From: Helopsaltes ochotensis
Lineage: Eukaryota; Chordata; Aves; Passeriformes; Locustellidae
NCBI GenBank assembly: GCA_013400155.1
Contig: VXBM01000560.1
Span: forward strand, 310,001-374,000
Direction: 5' to 3'
Length of the DNA: 64,000 bases
Each line of letters starts with the position of its first letter. The first letter of the stretch is position 1. Positions 39,190-51,485 of the stretch are shown in pieces. The notes beneath the pieces are model-generated. The model worked only from the letters and a program-made list of their open reading frames with translations. It did not search any database and was not told the DNA's origin. The position numbers were made by a program, and so were the translations under genes.

Positions 39190-39570
39190 AGGTGTGTGGA
39201 AAGGATCCATGTCCTGCCTGTGCCATAGAGCCATTGGGAAGACACGTGTGCAGAGTGGCAGGACTCTTTGTGAGGCCTGGTGTTGAGGGTTATGCCACAA
39301 TACCCTGTGGGACACAAACTGGTAGTTTGAAAGGTCAAACTGGCAACCTTCACCAGGCACACTTTGGGATAATGCTTCATCCAAGCCCTGGAGCATTGTT
39401 TAAAGGCCCTGGGTTACACTTCCTGAATTTCCAGCCAGGAAGCACACAAGAACCCCGAAGAGCAGTCCACAGACCAGGTGTGGTTGGGGCATTTGGCTTT
39501 CAGGAGACCCTCACAAGTGCTCTAAGGGGTTTGCTGGGGCACAGCCAGAGCCTGGGTTCCCAAGTCACTT
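39190..39570. other. GC-richer block with a 126-codon open frame, product unknown
   Basis: The plus strand is open from 39192 (ATG) to 39572, and parts of the minus strand are open too. The predicted protein shows no domain, signal peptide or family likeness I recognise. Open frames on both strands point to base composition rather than selection. It could be a non-coding RNA exon or an unrecognised old repeat. Confidence 0.25.
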
Positions 39571-41087
39571 AGAGGGCACTGTCAGAACTCCCCAGTGAGC
39601 AGCTAAAGGTCACAGAGCTGTTAGGGCTGTGTAACTGCTCCAAGAGTACACATCCTGGGCAAGCCAGCCCCTTTTCATCATCTAGAAATATGTGCCTGTC
39701 CCTCTTCCCCATCCTCTCAGCAGTGCTTTGTTCCAAATTACATTGCACAGTTTTGCACTGCATCTGATTTCTTGTCTTATCAGAATGTCTCACAGTCACA
39801 AATTCTATGATCTCTGTCTATTCCTCAGGATAACAATATAAAACAATCAAGGAGGGGAAAAATGGGTAAATGTAATGTGCTTTGTGAATGAAGTATAGGC
39901 AGAATGGGATGTGTGAATATTGCTTTTCTTCTGCCCCACAGGGGAGAAACTGGATTAATTCATCATTTTGGTTAAGCAGAGGAAGAGGGCACCATTAAAT
40001 AAAGCTTAGAGGAAAGAGAATTAAAATGATAGGGCAAAATCATTTTAATCACTTGGTCTCAGCTTCATAAAAAGAGGTGAAATTCCTTTTCATTGGTCTT
40101 CAGAGTGCCTGGATTTCATGCATGATTCTTCATCAACTTGTCTGTTGTACATAATTTAAAAATGTGATTTTTTTAATATGCCCTATGTAACTCAGTGAGT
40201 GCTGCATTAAGAAAGATTTGCAGTGTTTGAGTATTTTTCTTCTATCATTTTTTCACTGTTACCCTCCAAGAAAGTAACAATTACTGAAATAAGCACATAG
40301 ATGCCAGAGTAAGACAACCTCCTGTGCAACAATACCAGCTGTTCCTGACCTGACAAACAGATCTGCTAGAATCAAGAAACACATTATTAAATAGAAGGGA
40401 GTGAGATGTGAAAGGCACACAGAGTTCCAATGGGAGAAAAAAAAAAAAGGCAAAAAAAGTATGTTGTTTGTAACTAATGAACAGTAATGGAATGAGCAGA
40501 GACAGATTTCTTTAAACAGGCAATCCCTGTGCCCTGTCAGAAGAGGTGCAGTAGAACGCAGCCATTTCTAGTCCTCTGCCCTTCTCTTGAAACAAAGTGA
40601 CAGCTACTGCTTTGTGACATTGCTTTACCAGGCACTAAACTGGGACATGGAAATAAAAGGATTAGTTATGCAGATGACATAGTTACACAGAAGCTGGCAC
40701 AGCGGATGCTCCTTATGTGGGATATAATGTCAGAATGAATATGTGAGCATCAGAGACTGAGTCTGGGTTACTGCTGGCCTTTGTCTTTTGTTATTTGCCA
40801 TCGTGAATCTTCCTTTGGTTCTACACTATCCTAAGGAAGTCTCTGAAAAAGAATTCTCAGTAAGAGGGCTGAACTGTGCACAGGAACCACAACTGGGAAA
40901 AGACAGACTTTCTTGGTGTCCCTCCAGAAGAGGGGTGGGGAGCAGCAGGCTCACCAAATCGTCATCAGCCTCACTTGCCTTTGCACAGTAGCTGCTATAT
41001 ACCTAAAACATACCCGTATGAAAGCATTAAGTATTACTGGCAAGTAGATAAGTTTATATGAAATCTAGGCATTATTAGGTTGTAAAC

Positions 41088-41167
41088 AAAACAAATGAAC
41101 TAACAAAAAACAACCAGAAAAAAAAAAAAACCAAAAAAAACCACAAACACCACCCCTAAACCCCCTC
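41088..41167. repeat. A/C-rich low-complexity tract
   Basis: About 80 bp almost entirely of A and C, including A13 and A8 runs separated by CC, ending in CCCC. The complementary strand is the T/G low-complexity type also seen at 62082-62153. It directly precedes the tentative LTR block. Confidence 0.85.
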
Positions 41168-41764
41168 TGGTATTTAAAAGCACAATGAGAAGAGGGCCTG
41201 GTTAATCATGAAGAACCTAAAACCTGTCTAGGGCTTAGTGAAGCACCCAGCAATCATTAGGTGACTCCTACTGCTACCTTGGGTAGAATTAACACCTAAG
41301 TGCACAGCCAAAGTCAAAGAAAGCAGGGACAACCACTGGGAGGAGGATTGAAATTCCTTCCACCTGGGTTAAGGTGAGTCAGTGAGGTAAAGGAAGCCTG
41401 GGGTCTGGGTGGGCCCCCCAGCAGACTTTGATCAAGCCCTGCACAGTTACTCAAGATCTTTCTTGTCCTTGCACCCAAAGCACAGAGAGCCAGTACTGAA
41501 GACTTGGGTGAGAAGGTCAGGTGAGAAGGTCAGTTGGATACAACATTTGACAGAAAGGTCTCAAGGACTTCATCTCAGGGTAGGGGGATTCACTGTGGGT
41601 TTTTGTCTTTCCTGTAATGTGTGTCAAATAAGTAAATGTTTCAGTTATTTTAAGGTAAATAAAGACTTATTTTTCCTTTAACCTTAATCTGATTCATATC
41701 ACTGCGAGCTCAGGGTGAGGTGAGAAACCAAGGCAGCAAGGTGTTGATCCCCAAATCCATCACA
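41168..41764 (+). mobile_element. Possible ERV solo LTR, plus strand (family unknown)
   Basis: The block starts TGGTATTT and ends ATCCATCACA, fitting TG...CA, and is about 600 bp. AATAAA at 41658-41663 sits about 100 bp before the end, as in retroviral LTRs, followed by a stretch that reads like U5. A 13-bp tandem (GTGAGAAGGTCAG at 41508-41520 and 41521-41533) is inside. No target-site duplication was found and no family could be named. The block may instead be unique sequence or a non-coding transcript end. Confidence 0.33.
41508..41533. repeat. 13-bp tandem duplication
   Basis: GTGAGAAGGTCAG is repeated twice head-to-tail with no mismatch, inside the tentative LTR block. Confidence 0.9.
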
Positions 41765-41848
41765 GCCAATGGGGTACTTCTCATTCATGTAGAATGATGT
41801 GTAATCTGCCCCTAAGCTGTTGTGTCTCTGTATACAAACACATTTCTG

Positions 41849-41930
41849 TATCTGTGTGAATATGTGTTAATGTGTGGATGTGTATAATGCTTTGTGTATG
41901 TGTGCATATATGTGTGTATTTACATACACA
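41849..41930. repeat. Degenerate TG-rich tract
   Basis: Alternating TGTG and TGTA/TATG units over about 80 bp, interrupted often. An old (TG)n microsatellite with Z-DNA-like alternating purine-pyrimidine runs. Confidence 0.8.
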
Positions 41931-42251
41931 TTCTCACTAACATAAATATATATTTAAGATTTACAGTTCTGGAAAGCCTAGTGAATAATGTAAATGATTA
42001 AAGCAGATGCCTCGCAGAAAATATTGTTCAGACCCCCTCATTTAAATTCAGCCTCTTATTCACACTTGGTAATACATTCTGCCATATGAATTATGGATTC
42101 CTGTTTTTATCTCTCACACTACACATGAATGTTTGATAAAGATTGTTTCCAATATTATATTTTATCAAAATGCTCATCTAAAATTCAGTCAGAAATTCTT
42201 TCCAGTAATTATGCATTGACTTAGCACTATGAAAATAAAAAAAGAGGGAAG

Positions 42252-42267
42252 AAAAAAAAAAAAAAAA
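42252..42267. repeat. A16 homopolymer tract
   Basis: Sixteen consecutive A residues after GGAAG. There is no upstream polyadenylation signal or repeat body that would make it a retroposon tail. Confidence 0.8.
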
Positions 42268-45200
42268 GGCAAGCCAAATTATATTATCATTGTTTTTCTT
42301 GAATATTTGTCCTAAATAAGACTAAGAGACTGGCAGGATTTGCAGCCAAAATTCCTTGTTTATACTCCATCCAAATGGAGCCAAGGCAGCTACAGTATGT
42401 TTTTCACACTGCTCTATAAATGCTTCAGTCTCTCTGCTTTGTCTTGTGAGGAAAAAGGCTGCTTTGATGCTAAATTATTCGTAATGGCTTTGTGAACTGG
42501 ATTAATATCCAGAAGGGGTCTGGATTCTCACTGGAGAAATATCAAATTTACATCCTTGGGGAATCAGGGTAGTCTTATTATAAGGTTCCTAGGAAAGCAC
42601 AAAAAAAAAAAGTTACTGTCCACAGTAATTTAGTAATTTTTTGCACTTATTTTCTTTTCTGTGCAAAATTGTAGCTCCCGAAGAAAGGTCAAACTACAGA
42701 AAATTAAAACAGACTTTCCCATTTTGGCTGATAATCTCTGTCATGACTTAAAATGCTACCCAGTTTTTCCCTTTGTTTGTGCAGGGTTCTCTTCAATTTT
42801 GTCCGGCTGTGCATGGATCAGTTTTCCAGAAGGGGATTTCTTTAGCTCTATCTTTATTCACAAGGAGGGCAGGACAACAGAAGTGTATCTGAAGCTCAAA
42901 GAAGTGCCTGCCAAGGACCTGGCACCTACAGGGTGTGTGTTTGGGAATGGAGGGTTACTTGAGTTCCAGTCTAGTTCATGGACCGACCTCCTACTGTGAG
43001 CAGGCATGCATAGGGATGCTCCTGGAGTGCATTTCCGATTTAATTTCATTTAAACAGAATGCAGTGCTCTCCAAGAGCAAACCAAAGCCCAGAAAATGGG
43101 CAAAAGTGGAAGATTTTTTCTAGAAGCATAGGCCTTGTCTCCTCCCAAACACTAACATGAATACAGACATTGAATTCAGCAGGTTTTGGATCAGTCCCTC
43201 ACATAAGGCTACCAGTTGTCCTTTTCTTTTTGAGAGAATTGAGTTAGGAGAGACAGAGTAACCCAGCAGGTGTAGTTACTAGTGTGTACTTTCTAAGGAG
43301 GAAGTACAATAATCAAGTGTACTGTGTCTGGTCTTGATTGCAAATTACTCTTGGTTGGGAGGAAATTTCTGAGAAATTGTCCATACTGGCAGCACAGATA
43401 TTTTGATTCTCTCTCTTTGTGCAGTGCAACAAGTCCAAAACCACTCTGTATCTTCTGAAGAACTAGAGGAACTCTGTACAAGGGAGGCTCTCTTTCCTCT
43501 CTAAAAAATTAGTAGTAATAAATGGATTCATTTTTGCCTTTCTATCTGCTTTTCCTTCCTGCACGTTTATCCAGGAAATAGTTTGCCCCCCTCAGCATAT
43601 GGCCTGTGAGGAGATAAAAGACGGTCTTCTTTAGAGAAAGAGCAGTTTCCTTTTCCAAGTGCAATTCCCATTCCTTCATTTCAGTTGGCATGCGTATTCT
43701 CTCAGTGTTATTTCTTTCATGACTGTGTTGAAAGCCCAAAATGATAAGGAAAAGATTGATCCTTAATGAACCAGTGCAATGCTGACAAATTTCGAACACA
43801 TTTTATATATCACATAAAGCATGCCAATATTAATCTGTCTTAGATACATATGTTCTCCATATTATCAAAGATTTTGCCATCTCACAATCTTTCTTCGCAA
43901 TCAGTTCTCACATCATGCTACTGCTGTAAGTGCTTTTTGCCCTACACAGTTGATGGGAAAATGCCACACAAGGACTGGCTTGTCCAAGCTCCCATATGTC
44001 GACCACCCTCAAAATAGTGCTTTATATGGTGGAATGAAGAAATTAGTAACTGAAAATATTTACAGCCTAATATTACATATGACTTTTTCTGAAGAAAAAG
44101 TAAGAGAAGAGCTCAAGTGCTCTATCTCTTGACCGTACTTTGCAGCATGGTTTATGTGTACCTGTCAAACAAACAAACATTTGCATCAAGCTGATGGGGA
44201 TTTTTGTTTGTTTCTTGTTTTTCTTTTGAATGACTCTGTAGAACCCAGTAAAGCTGTATACATCTGCCACAGTAGAAAGGGACTAGTCTTAGACGGTGAT
44301 GAAATGTGAAGAATTATTCTAAATGTAAGAGGAATACATTTTGTGCCTGATAAGGACTGCTTTCTTGAGAAGAAGGGACAACTTCTAGCTGTGTATTTCT
44401 CTACTTAGGTTTCTCTATCCTGTTCACCAATACTTCTACTACTTCTTTCCAAGACACAAATCTCAGTGGAGTTCAGCTGCTTAGTTAGACTTTCCCTCTT
44501 GTTTCCCTTGACTTTACACCTGAGAAATTTCGTGTTGCAAGGCTCCTTTGGGATAAGCAGGTTTGCAAAGATAGCCCAAAAGCTCTTCCTTCAACAGCTG
44601 CTGCGGTGGGAAGTTCAGAAATGTCTAAGACAGCAACATGTGGTTAAGAGGTGCAAGAGTCCTGCTGACTCTCTGGTTGCCACTACTCTATGTTGAACTC
44701 TTTTCCCGTAGAATTTCATTCAAAGCTCCGTTATGGAAGCCATTAGCACCTTTCTGTCTAACAATATGATGACAGGATTTCTGCCTGTGGTTTCCAGACG
44801 CACATCCTTCAGGGAGTGCCACAACTATCACAGTGTTAGCAGATCTGTACGTGAGTGTACACGTGTCTATCTGTCTATTTAATAAATGCTACACATCAGT
44901 TACTCCAGCTAAGGGAATTATTCTGCCCCACACAGACATCACTATGACATATTTCAAGGCAAAATACTGCATTTTTGCAGTGTCAAGTCCTTTAAAAAAA
45001 GCACACTTTGTGCTAGTTTTGTATATCCATGGATGCAAGCCCAGATGCCCTCAGCATCTCTCGGGAAATAATTAAACTATGAAAATACTTACAGAAGTGG
45101 GTACTTTCACCTTGCAACCAGGAGAAATCATCACCTCTACTTCCTAGGCCAGATCTGCCCTGATGTTCTTATGGGGAATCTTCACCTTAAATGACTCATA

Positions 45201-46171
45201 TGTTTGCTGAAGGCATTATTGGTGTTAATCAGATGTATGCCAACAAATGTACGTCATGCCTAGGATGACAGTAACAATCTTAAGGTCAGTAAATACTTCA
45301 GTGACAACACAGCTGTATGTGAGTTTATGTATCTGAGGGAATGGTTTGAATGTACTCTGAAGCAGAGTTCACTGACAGGATAAAAAGGTCAGAACATTCT
45401 GTCTCTTGCATCTACTCTTTGTTGCATCACTGTATGCTTTCCACTTTTATTTTGGAAATGAGTAAAATATTTTTGGTAGCAGGCCAGATCCACAGTGGAA
45501 CTCTTCCACACCATTCCAAATAGCAGTAAAATAGAATTATGAAATATTACACCAAAAAGAATCTTGCCCTACACATCAGTAATTTATCTGCTATATTTTT
45601 TGCATCAGTAACCATAAGAAATTGTTATTGGTTCCTCTTCTACTGCATATTTGTTCTGTGGTTAAAGATGAGTTACTGCACAGTTTGGGTTAATGGAGGT
45701 ACTCTCCCCTGAGACAGAAGTACACACTGGCTTTAAGATGGGGATGGGTACTTTATTATGGTCTATGACTGATTTCAATGCTGCTTTATCATCTGCCAGC
45801 ATGCACACACAAACTAATAAGCTATTCACTGCTTTTTGCCCCTGAGGGCACCTTTCAATAAGGCAAGTCATTGATTTTTACCATCAGACACACAGGCCAT
45901 AAGCCATTCCCTGTATCATTCTCTCCAGTGGTGCATTCTGCTGGGGAAACTGGTCGTTTTAGTCACACACTTCACACATACACACACAGTAGCCAGCCAT
46001 AATCTAGCTCAGATGCTCAGATATTCACTTTGCCTCCATTAGAAGAGCTATTTATATTAGCCTCTTCTGCAATTCTCTCAGCACAATTTGTTTTAAAAAT
46101 ACTTCTGTGTAGTGCTGAGGCCTCCTACTACAGGCAGAATATACCTTTTTTTTAATCCTTGACAGCAGGTT

Positions 46172-46254
46172 TCTGGTATATAAACCAGTATATTCTGGTA
46201 TATAAATCAGTATATTCTGGTATATAAATCAGTATATTCTGGTATATAAATCAG
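46172..46254. repeat. 22-bp minisatellite, about 3.8 copies
   Basis: Units start at 46172, 46194, 46216 and 46238, a constant 22-bp period, with consensus TCTGGTATATAAATCAGTAT plus AT. The first unit has ACC where the others have ATC. In that unit CTGGT and ACCAG are perfect arms around ATATAA; in the others one base of the stem is changed. The near identity of copies 2 to 4 implies recent expansion. Confidence 0.93.
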
Positions 46255-46416
46255 GTCATCATTGCCACTCTTTTAAGGCCAAAGACTCAACTGCAGTAAT
46301 AGATATAATCATGAACAGTGCCTTTCAGGTTACTTGTATTTCTCCCAAGTCTGAGAGATATTCTCTCCTGTGGAATTCTGTAGTGCTGCCTTAAAAGTTT
46401 TTTCTGTTTTATAGAC

Positions 46417-46445
46417 CAAAGGTTCTCAAACTTTATAACTTTGCT
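46417..46445 (+). mobile_element. Possible hAT/Charlie-like terminus
   Basis: CAAAGGTTCTCAAACTTTAT resembles the CAG(T/G)GGTTCTCAAACTTT end shared by several amniote Charlie-type hAT DNA transposons. No matching inverted end was found downstream. The similarity covers only about 18 bp. Confidence 0.25.
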
Positions 46446-46449
46446 CACC

Positions 46450-49400
46450 CTATCTAAAATACGAGGTATAATGTGGATCGTTGTGGTTTTAATCACTGCA
46501 ACCGTCTTCTACTCTTGCTCTGATAATGTCTTTTGCATCCATCAATCGAGCTTCCTAGAGCTGTCCAGACCGAAGGAGCATGGGTGCTCAGCTGCTATCC
46601 CCAGAGTAATCCAGATTTCAGTAGGAGCATTCTGATAACCTGAAGCTGAGTGTCTGGCCATCCTGCACGTATTTCCCACTTCATTTACCCCCCCCCTTTA
46701 GCAACCTGTCCTTAGGGAAATAGCTGACAATCCAGCCAGTGTCTCCTGCCCAGCCAGTGCAGCCCCTCATTTCCCCTCTGATCCCTGCTCCAGCCAGAGC
46801 AGCCAAGGCAGGGCAGGGCTGGTTCAGTCCCTGGTACCTCATGATGCTCGAGGCACTGAAAACATCCTGGCCTAGCTAGGAAAGTGACCTGTAATGGCCT
46901 TAAGCTATCTTAACTCCGTCTGAAATCCTAGCGACAATTCCCTCCGGGCCACTTAGGCACAGAGTACTGTGCTACCCCAGAGGCTCCACTCCCAGTGAAG
47001 TAAAGCAGTTTTTAACAGCTTTAGTAGTATGTGGAAAAAAAGCCTTAAAGCTATATAATTTGGATTATACATTTTTATCTGCTCTATATATGATATTTCA
47101 CAGCATCTGTAGCTCATGTAAACTTTAAATAATCAGAAATGTCATAGTTTAAAATATTATAGCCAGTTTCACAGCAGCAAATAAGAAAAGAAAAAAGTTT
47201 TCTGTAAGGAAAATTCAATTATGTTTCTGATGAAAATATAGGAACCAAATGTTGCAATGAGATAATTCAGAACATCTCATTAAGATCTTTCTGGAATCGT
47301 CTTAAAATATTTCTTAACATCCTTTCAATTGTACCTTTGTGCTAAAAGGCCCACTACAGAAAATAGTTCTGAATGTCAAAATTACTGTAGGAAATAAGCT
47401 AGCACTTATTTTTCAGCTATCTCTAAGCATTAATTAAGTAGCTTGATGAGTTACAATTTCATACTACGCACAGTCTTGTTTAAAATTCAAAATGTAACCT
47501 GTATTAAAATCTAAAGTATTCAGTTGAGATCTATACCACCAGCTCTCCCTCGGTAACACCAAATGCATTAAAACAAAGCAACTGCATCCAGTCTGTGGAT
47601 ATACTCTGAACTCTGATGTCTATTCTTCTGCAGAGGGATGGCTTTATGTGTTAAAATTAAGGGTTCAAAATTAAAAGATCATTACATAATGAAAATTGTT
47701 TTTTCCAACCGAAGGAAAAGCATTTCAAAGTATATCAGGTTCATAATCTATTTGGAGATCTAGGCAGAAAATGCCTGTGTAGTTAATTGGCACAGTTAAT
47801 TGGTGGTGCAGTTGATCACAAGCATCTAAGCAGCCAACTGCATGTCCTGATGCTGTGAGGCTATAAAAACTATCTTTGCTCGCTGCCGTGTAAGTTTGCA
47901 ACTTTTGCAATTTTTTATACAGACCTGACTGTGGATGTCTCCTACAGCATTGTATTATCCGACCAAATGGTCATCCTTGACCTCAAGGCTTTAATAAGTT
48001 TGCTGTTTAAGTAATGAACATTTCAAGTTCTGCTTATCCAAGGTTAGAGAAGGAATCCACCTGTCTAGATGACAACTAGAAAATGGGCATATTTATGATA
48101 GTGGTGTTGAGAATAGAGAAAGGAAAAATAATGAGAACTAGTTCAGTTCATCAAACATCAGCAGAAATCTGCTTCTCCAAATTTAATATCAAAGGATCAC
48201 TATTTCTTCTGACACTGTCTCTGAGCAAAGCAGATAAGTCTCTGATTGCTAATTAAACCCTTGCAAAAAGCCCTTAAATGAAGCACCCCCATGCCTGACT
48301 AACAACTCAAATCTCAAAGGCTTTCATAATTGAAAGTGGAAGAGATTAAATTAAGAAAATATTAGCGAGTTAATGAATGACAAAAAATGTTATTTGTTCT
48401 GTTTACAATGAAACAAAAATCAAGGGTTTGTCTCCCCTAGCTATGAGAGGGCATACATTTAAATACCTGACAGAACATACATTGCAAAGGAACAACTGCA
48501 CAGCCTCACACCCATTGTCTGGCCAAACAAGTGTCCTGGATCCTGTGAGGACCAGCTTTGCCTTATTTTCTTCTTATTTTGAATTTGTATAAGGGCTGTT
48601 CAAATCTATATCAGGCTGTCCTTTAAGATCTGTCTGCAGGGATCCAGGAAAGGAAGCATTTGAAATTCTTACATTTGGTCCTTCAGTTAGGACACGTGCT
48701 CCATCTCCCCATCCTGCCTCTCCCATGTGCAGCAGGGTGAAAATGCCTCCTGTGGCTCTGGCTGAGGCGTTCCATCCTTCCATGCAGGTGTGTCATGTGC
48801 AGCTCCTGACTCAGCTGCTCCAGAGAGTTCAGTGCTGGGGAAAAGTCCAGATTCAGACTCTGAGGACAATCTTTAATCCACTGCTGCAACGTGAGTGCCA
48901 TTCATTAGTGATATTTCTAGTTGAGGTGATAAAGGAGTGGCCAATAAAACAGATTTTATTCTACAAGTCCTGCTGTTAGAAAAGTACAATGCAAAGACTG
49001 GCAGACGTCAGTCTCCTTTCCTCCACAGTCAAGAGGAAACATTGTGATGCAAGTACAATAAACCCAAATGCATAAATATATTGCAATAATCTAACCGTGA
49101 TCTCATTTTTTTTTTCCTTTGTTTTTCTTAAGTGGCAATTTTGCCTCCTATAAGTAAGCATCATCAGTTGGATCTTGCTGATGGAAACCAGTTGTGTGGA
49201 TTTAGGAAGGCCTTTGCTGCTATGACAGCACACTTCACAATGAACATTTGTCAGCACACTGCTGTTATTTCCTAAATATTTCCACCTCTCTGGGGGGTTG
49301 TGTGTGTACTTGGCCTTGTGGGGAATGTGGGAGCTTTGATGAAATGCCATGGGTGAAACATTTGACTGAGCTGTCAAGCACATGCCTAAGCAGGGAAATG

Positions 49401-50835
49401 GTGAGTGTTCTAGTCTCGTTTCCCACTTCTCACAGCCCAGATGAAGCAAGGATTTAAGATCGTGGATCCTGCCCTTGCTGATCACATACTACTCCCTCCC
49501 ATGCTGGAGCAAACCAAGTGACAGAGAAATAAGCCTCCCACTCAGATTTAATCCTCCTGGGGTGCATTTTGTACACAATTCCTTGGCCAGGGTGCTTTGT
49601 GAAAAAATGGTAGCCCTCACTAGATAAGCTCCTTTGACTGAAGCTGCAATCCTTTCCAAGGTCTACAGAAAAGACATTTGGATTGAGCTGGAGAAAGATT
49701 GGATTTTATTCCTTTTCTTTCTTCCTTTCCCCTTCAAACAGCAACTGAGTATTCAGTGCAGTGGGTTTAACTTCAGTGAGGATAAAACTGCTGGAGAAAA
49801 TGGACTCACCTGAACCGTTTACCATCAGTGAGCTTTCGGATCTCAGAGAAAACCTTTCCCTGCAGGTTGCAAAAGATGAAGGCAAACTCTTTAAGGATTA
49901 CTCACTTATGAGGCTTCTGATGTCTGAGCCTGGGAAATGTGATCTATGACCAGTGGAAAAGGGGCAGAAGATTTTTATGGAAGTTCCAGAACTGCCTTTG
50001 CTGTAGACTATAATTGCCCTCTAATGAGTATCCTAATATCAACTGCTTTTGCAGAGCTGTCTATTCTCTTAAAGGAAAAAAAAATGCAGCTCACAGATAA
50101 AATACTTTGAAATGGGAAGCAGCGTTTATTTTTTTTCTGAAAAGTGCTTTGCATTTAAAACAAGGGATGTTTCAACTTTTTTAAAAACATGCCTCCTTGT
50201 CCATTAAGTAACAGATTGTGTTCTGTCTGCCACTACTGGCATGGAATTGTCATGAGTGTCAGGTCTCTTGCACTGTCATAGAGATATTTTAGCAAGAAAT
50301 GATCACTTATTTCTATGATGTATTTTTATTCCTACGAGTTTTCTTTTACCAATTTGGAAATTTTCATGTCACATTATTGCAGAGTCAAAATCCCTATGGG
50401 ACTTCAGTGGAGGCGTTTTGTAGGTAGACATTAAGCATCACAGAAACTCAATGTCAAGTTGTCAGATGGAAGGTAGGATTGCTCTCCTAATTTCAGAGTA
50501 GAGACGCTGATAAGAAGTTGGCCCCAGACCTAGAAAAGAGCTGGTTTGTCCTATCTATCTGCTGCTACAGAACTCTTTCAGGAAGTATACATCTGAATGA
50601 CGTGTCAAACTATTCTTCCATTTTTCTTGTGACAAAACTTCATCTGTTTTCCTGGATGATTATTACACGGTTGAACAAGTCTCACCAGTCCTGGTGACAC
50701 TGACGAGAGCATCAAAATATTACAGTGAAATTTCCCCTTTATCAATTCCATCAAATTATTTGTAGTGATCTCTCTCTCAGCTGCTTGAAGAATTCTACAC
50801 TTGCCTTGCTGAACGTCACCCTCCAAATGGCACAG
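46450..50835. other. Non-coding stretch, no gene seen
   Basis: A slightly GC-richer part at 46690-46900 and a minus-strand frame of 169 codons at 48976-49485 (starting at GTG, no domain recognised) are the only features. A 10-bp repeat, AGTTAATTGG, at 47781 and 47794 is a small duplication. I see no exon. Confidence 0.55.
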
Positions 50836-50979
50836 TCTTTCCCTGGCGACTGGGCTCAGTTAGGCGGCTTGGCTAGCTCGGAAGAGCCCCTCGCCTCGGC
50901 CTGTGTGCAGGAGGTGCCAGGACAGCGCCCTGCCCCTGCACAGCCCGGGTGACAGCCCTGGCCCTGGGCCCTGCGTGCC
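50836..50979. other. CpG-rich islet abutting a solo LTR
   Basis: I count about 10 CpGs in about 150 bp (for example CCTCGCCTCGGCC near 50890), against almost none in the flanking kilobases. It ends exactly where the ERVL-type LTR begins. It may be an independent small CpG island, an unmethylated promoter fragment, or part of an older element into which the LTR inserted. Confidence 0.5.
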
Positions 50980-50984
50980 GACGG
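50980..50984. repeat. Left copy of candidate target-site duplication GACGG
   Basis: GACGG here is repeated at 51536-51540, just outside the other end of the LTR. Five base pairs is the length usual for ERVL-type insertions. With these boundaries the LTR loses the canonical terminal TG and CA, so the exact junction is uncertain. Confidence 0.5.
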
Positions 50985-51248
50985 GGCTGGGTTTGGCTGC
51001 GGTGGCTCATTCTCTTCCTAGCAGCTGGTGTGGGCTGCGTTTTGGGTATGTGCTTGAAGCAGTCTTGGTAATTCAGGGATGTTTTCCTTATTGCTGAGCA
51101 GCATTAAATGGAGCCAAGGCCGTTTCTGCTCCTCAGCCAGCAGGGAAGAGGCTGGGAGTGCACAAGGAGTTGGGAGGGGATGAGTTCAGGACAGCTGACC
51201 CCAGCTGACCCAAGGGATAGTCCAGAGCAGATGTCACTGTGCTCAACA

Positions 51249-51254
51249 TATAAA
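51249..51254 (+). promoter_or_regulatory. TATA box of the solo LTR
   Basis: TATAAA within CATATAAAGC, in the position of the U3 promoter of this LTR family. It follows a GACAGCTGACC block and precedes a purine-rich stretch. It would drive transcription on the plus strand toward 51.3 kb and beyond if still active. Activity cannot be judged from sequence. Confidence 0.65.
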
Positions 51255-51408
51255 GCTGTGGGAAGGAGGAGGAAGGGAAGGCTCAGAGTGCTGGCATTTG
51301 TCTTCCCAAGTCACCGTAGTGTGTGATGGAGGCCTGCTCTCCTGGGGATGGCTGAGCACCTCCCTGCCCATGGGAAGGGGGGAATAAATTCCTTGCTATG
51401 CTTTCCCT

Positions 51409-51414
51409 ATTAAA
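51409..51414 (+). other. Polyadenylation signal of the solo LTR
   Basis: ATTAAA in CCCTATTAAACTGTC, the conserved R-region signal of this LTR family, about 155 bp after the TATA box. It could end transcripts arriving on the plus strand. Confidence 0.65.
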
Positions 51415-51471
51415 CTGTCTTTATTTCAACACACAAATCTTCTCACTTTTGCCCTTCTGATTCTGTCCCTC

Positions 51472-51485
51472 CCACCAGGGGGGAG
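51472..51485 (+). promoter_or_regulatory. CTCF-like core motif inside the LTR
   Basis: CCACCAGGGGGGAG matches the CTCF core CCASYAGRKGG pattern closely. It falls in the U5 part of the LTR. A single motif match is weak evidence for binding. Confidence 0.35.

Larger units (their letters stand above)
30165..41090. other. Long non-coding stretch, no gene seen
   Basis: No exon or domain recognised. Frames of 90-126 codons occur at 32538-32879, 33806-34087 and 39192-39572 but look like no known protein. Separately listed: a SINE head near 32.5 kb, palindromes at 32633 and 37180, hairpins at 37504-37540, an 18-bp-period duplication at 38117 and a GC-richer block at 39190-39570. Confidence 0.55.
41770..46165. 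other. AT-rich non-coding stretch, no gene seen
   Basis: Frames of 100-112 codons at 42661-42999 and 43821-44132 carry no recognisable domain. A TG-rich tract (41849-41930) and an A16 run (42252-42267) are listed separately. Confidence 0.6.

Noticed and set aside
42661..42999. 112-codon frame with possible splice-like flanks near 42782
   Set aside because: A CAG before GGTTCTC resembles an acceptor, but the translated segment matches nothing I recognise and no matching donor with conserved frame is evident.
48976..49485. 169-codon frame on the minus strand
   Set aside because: It starts at GTG, not ATG, shows no domain or family likeness, and overlaps plus-strand frames. Its length is within what chance allows for this composition.
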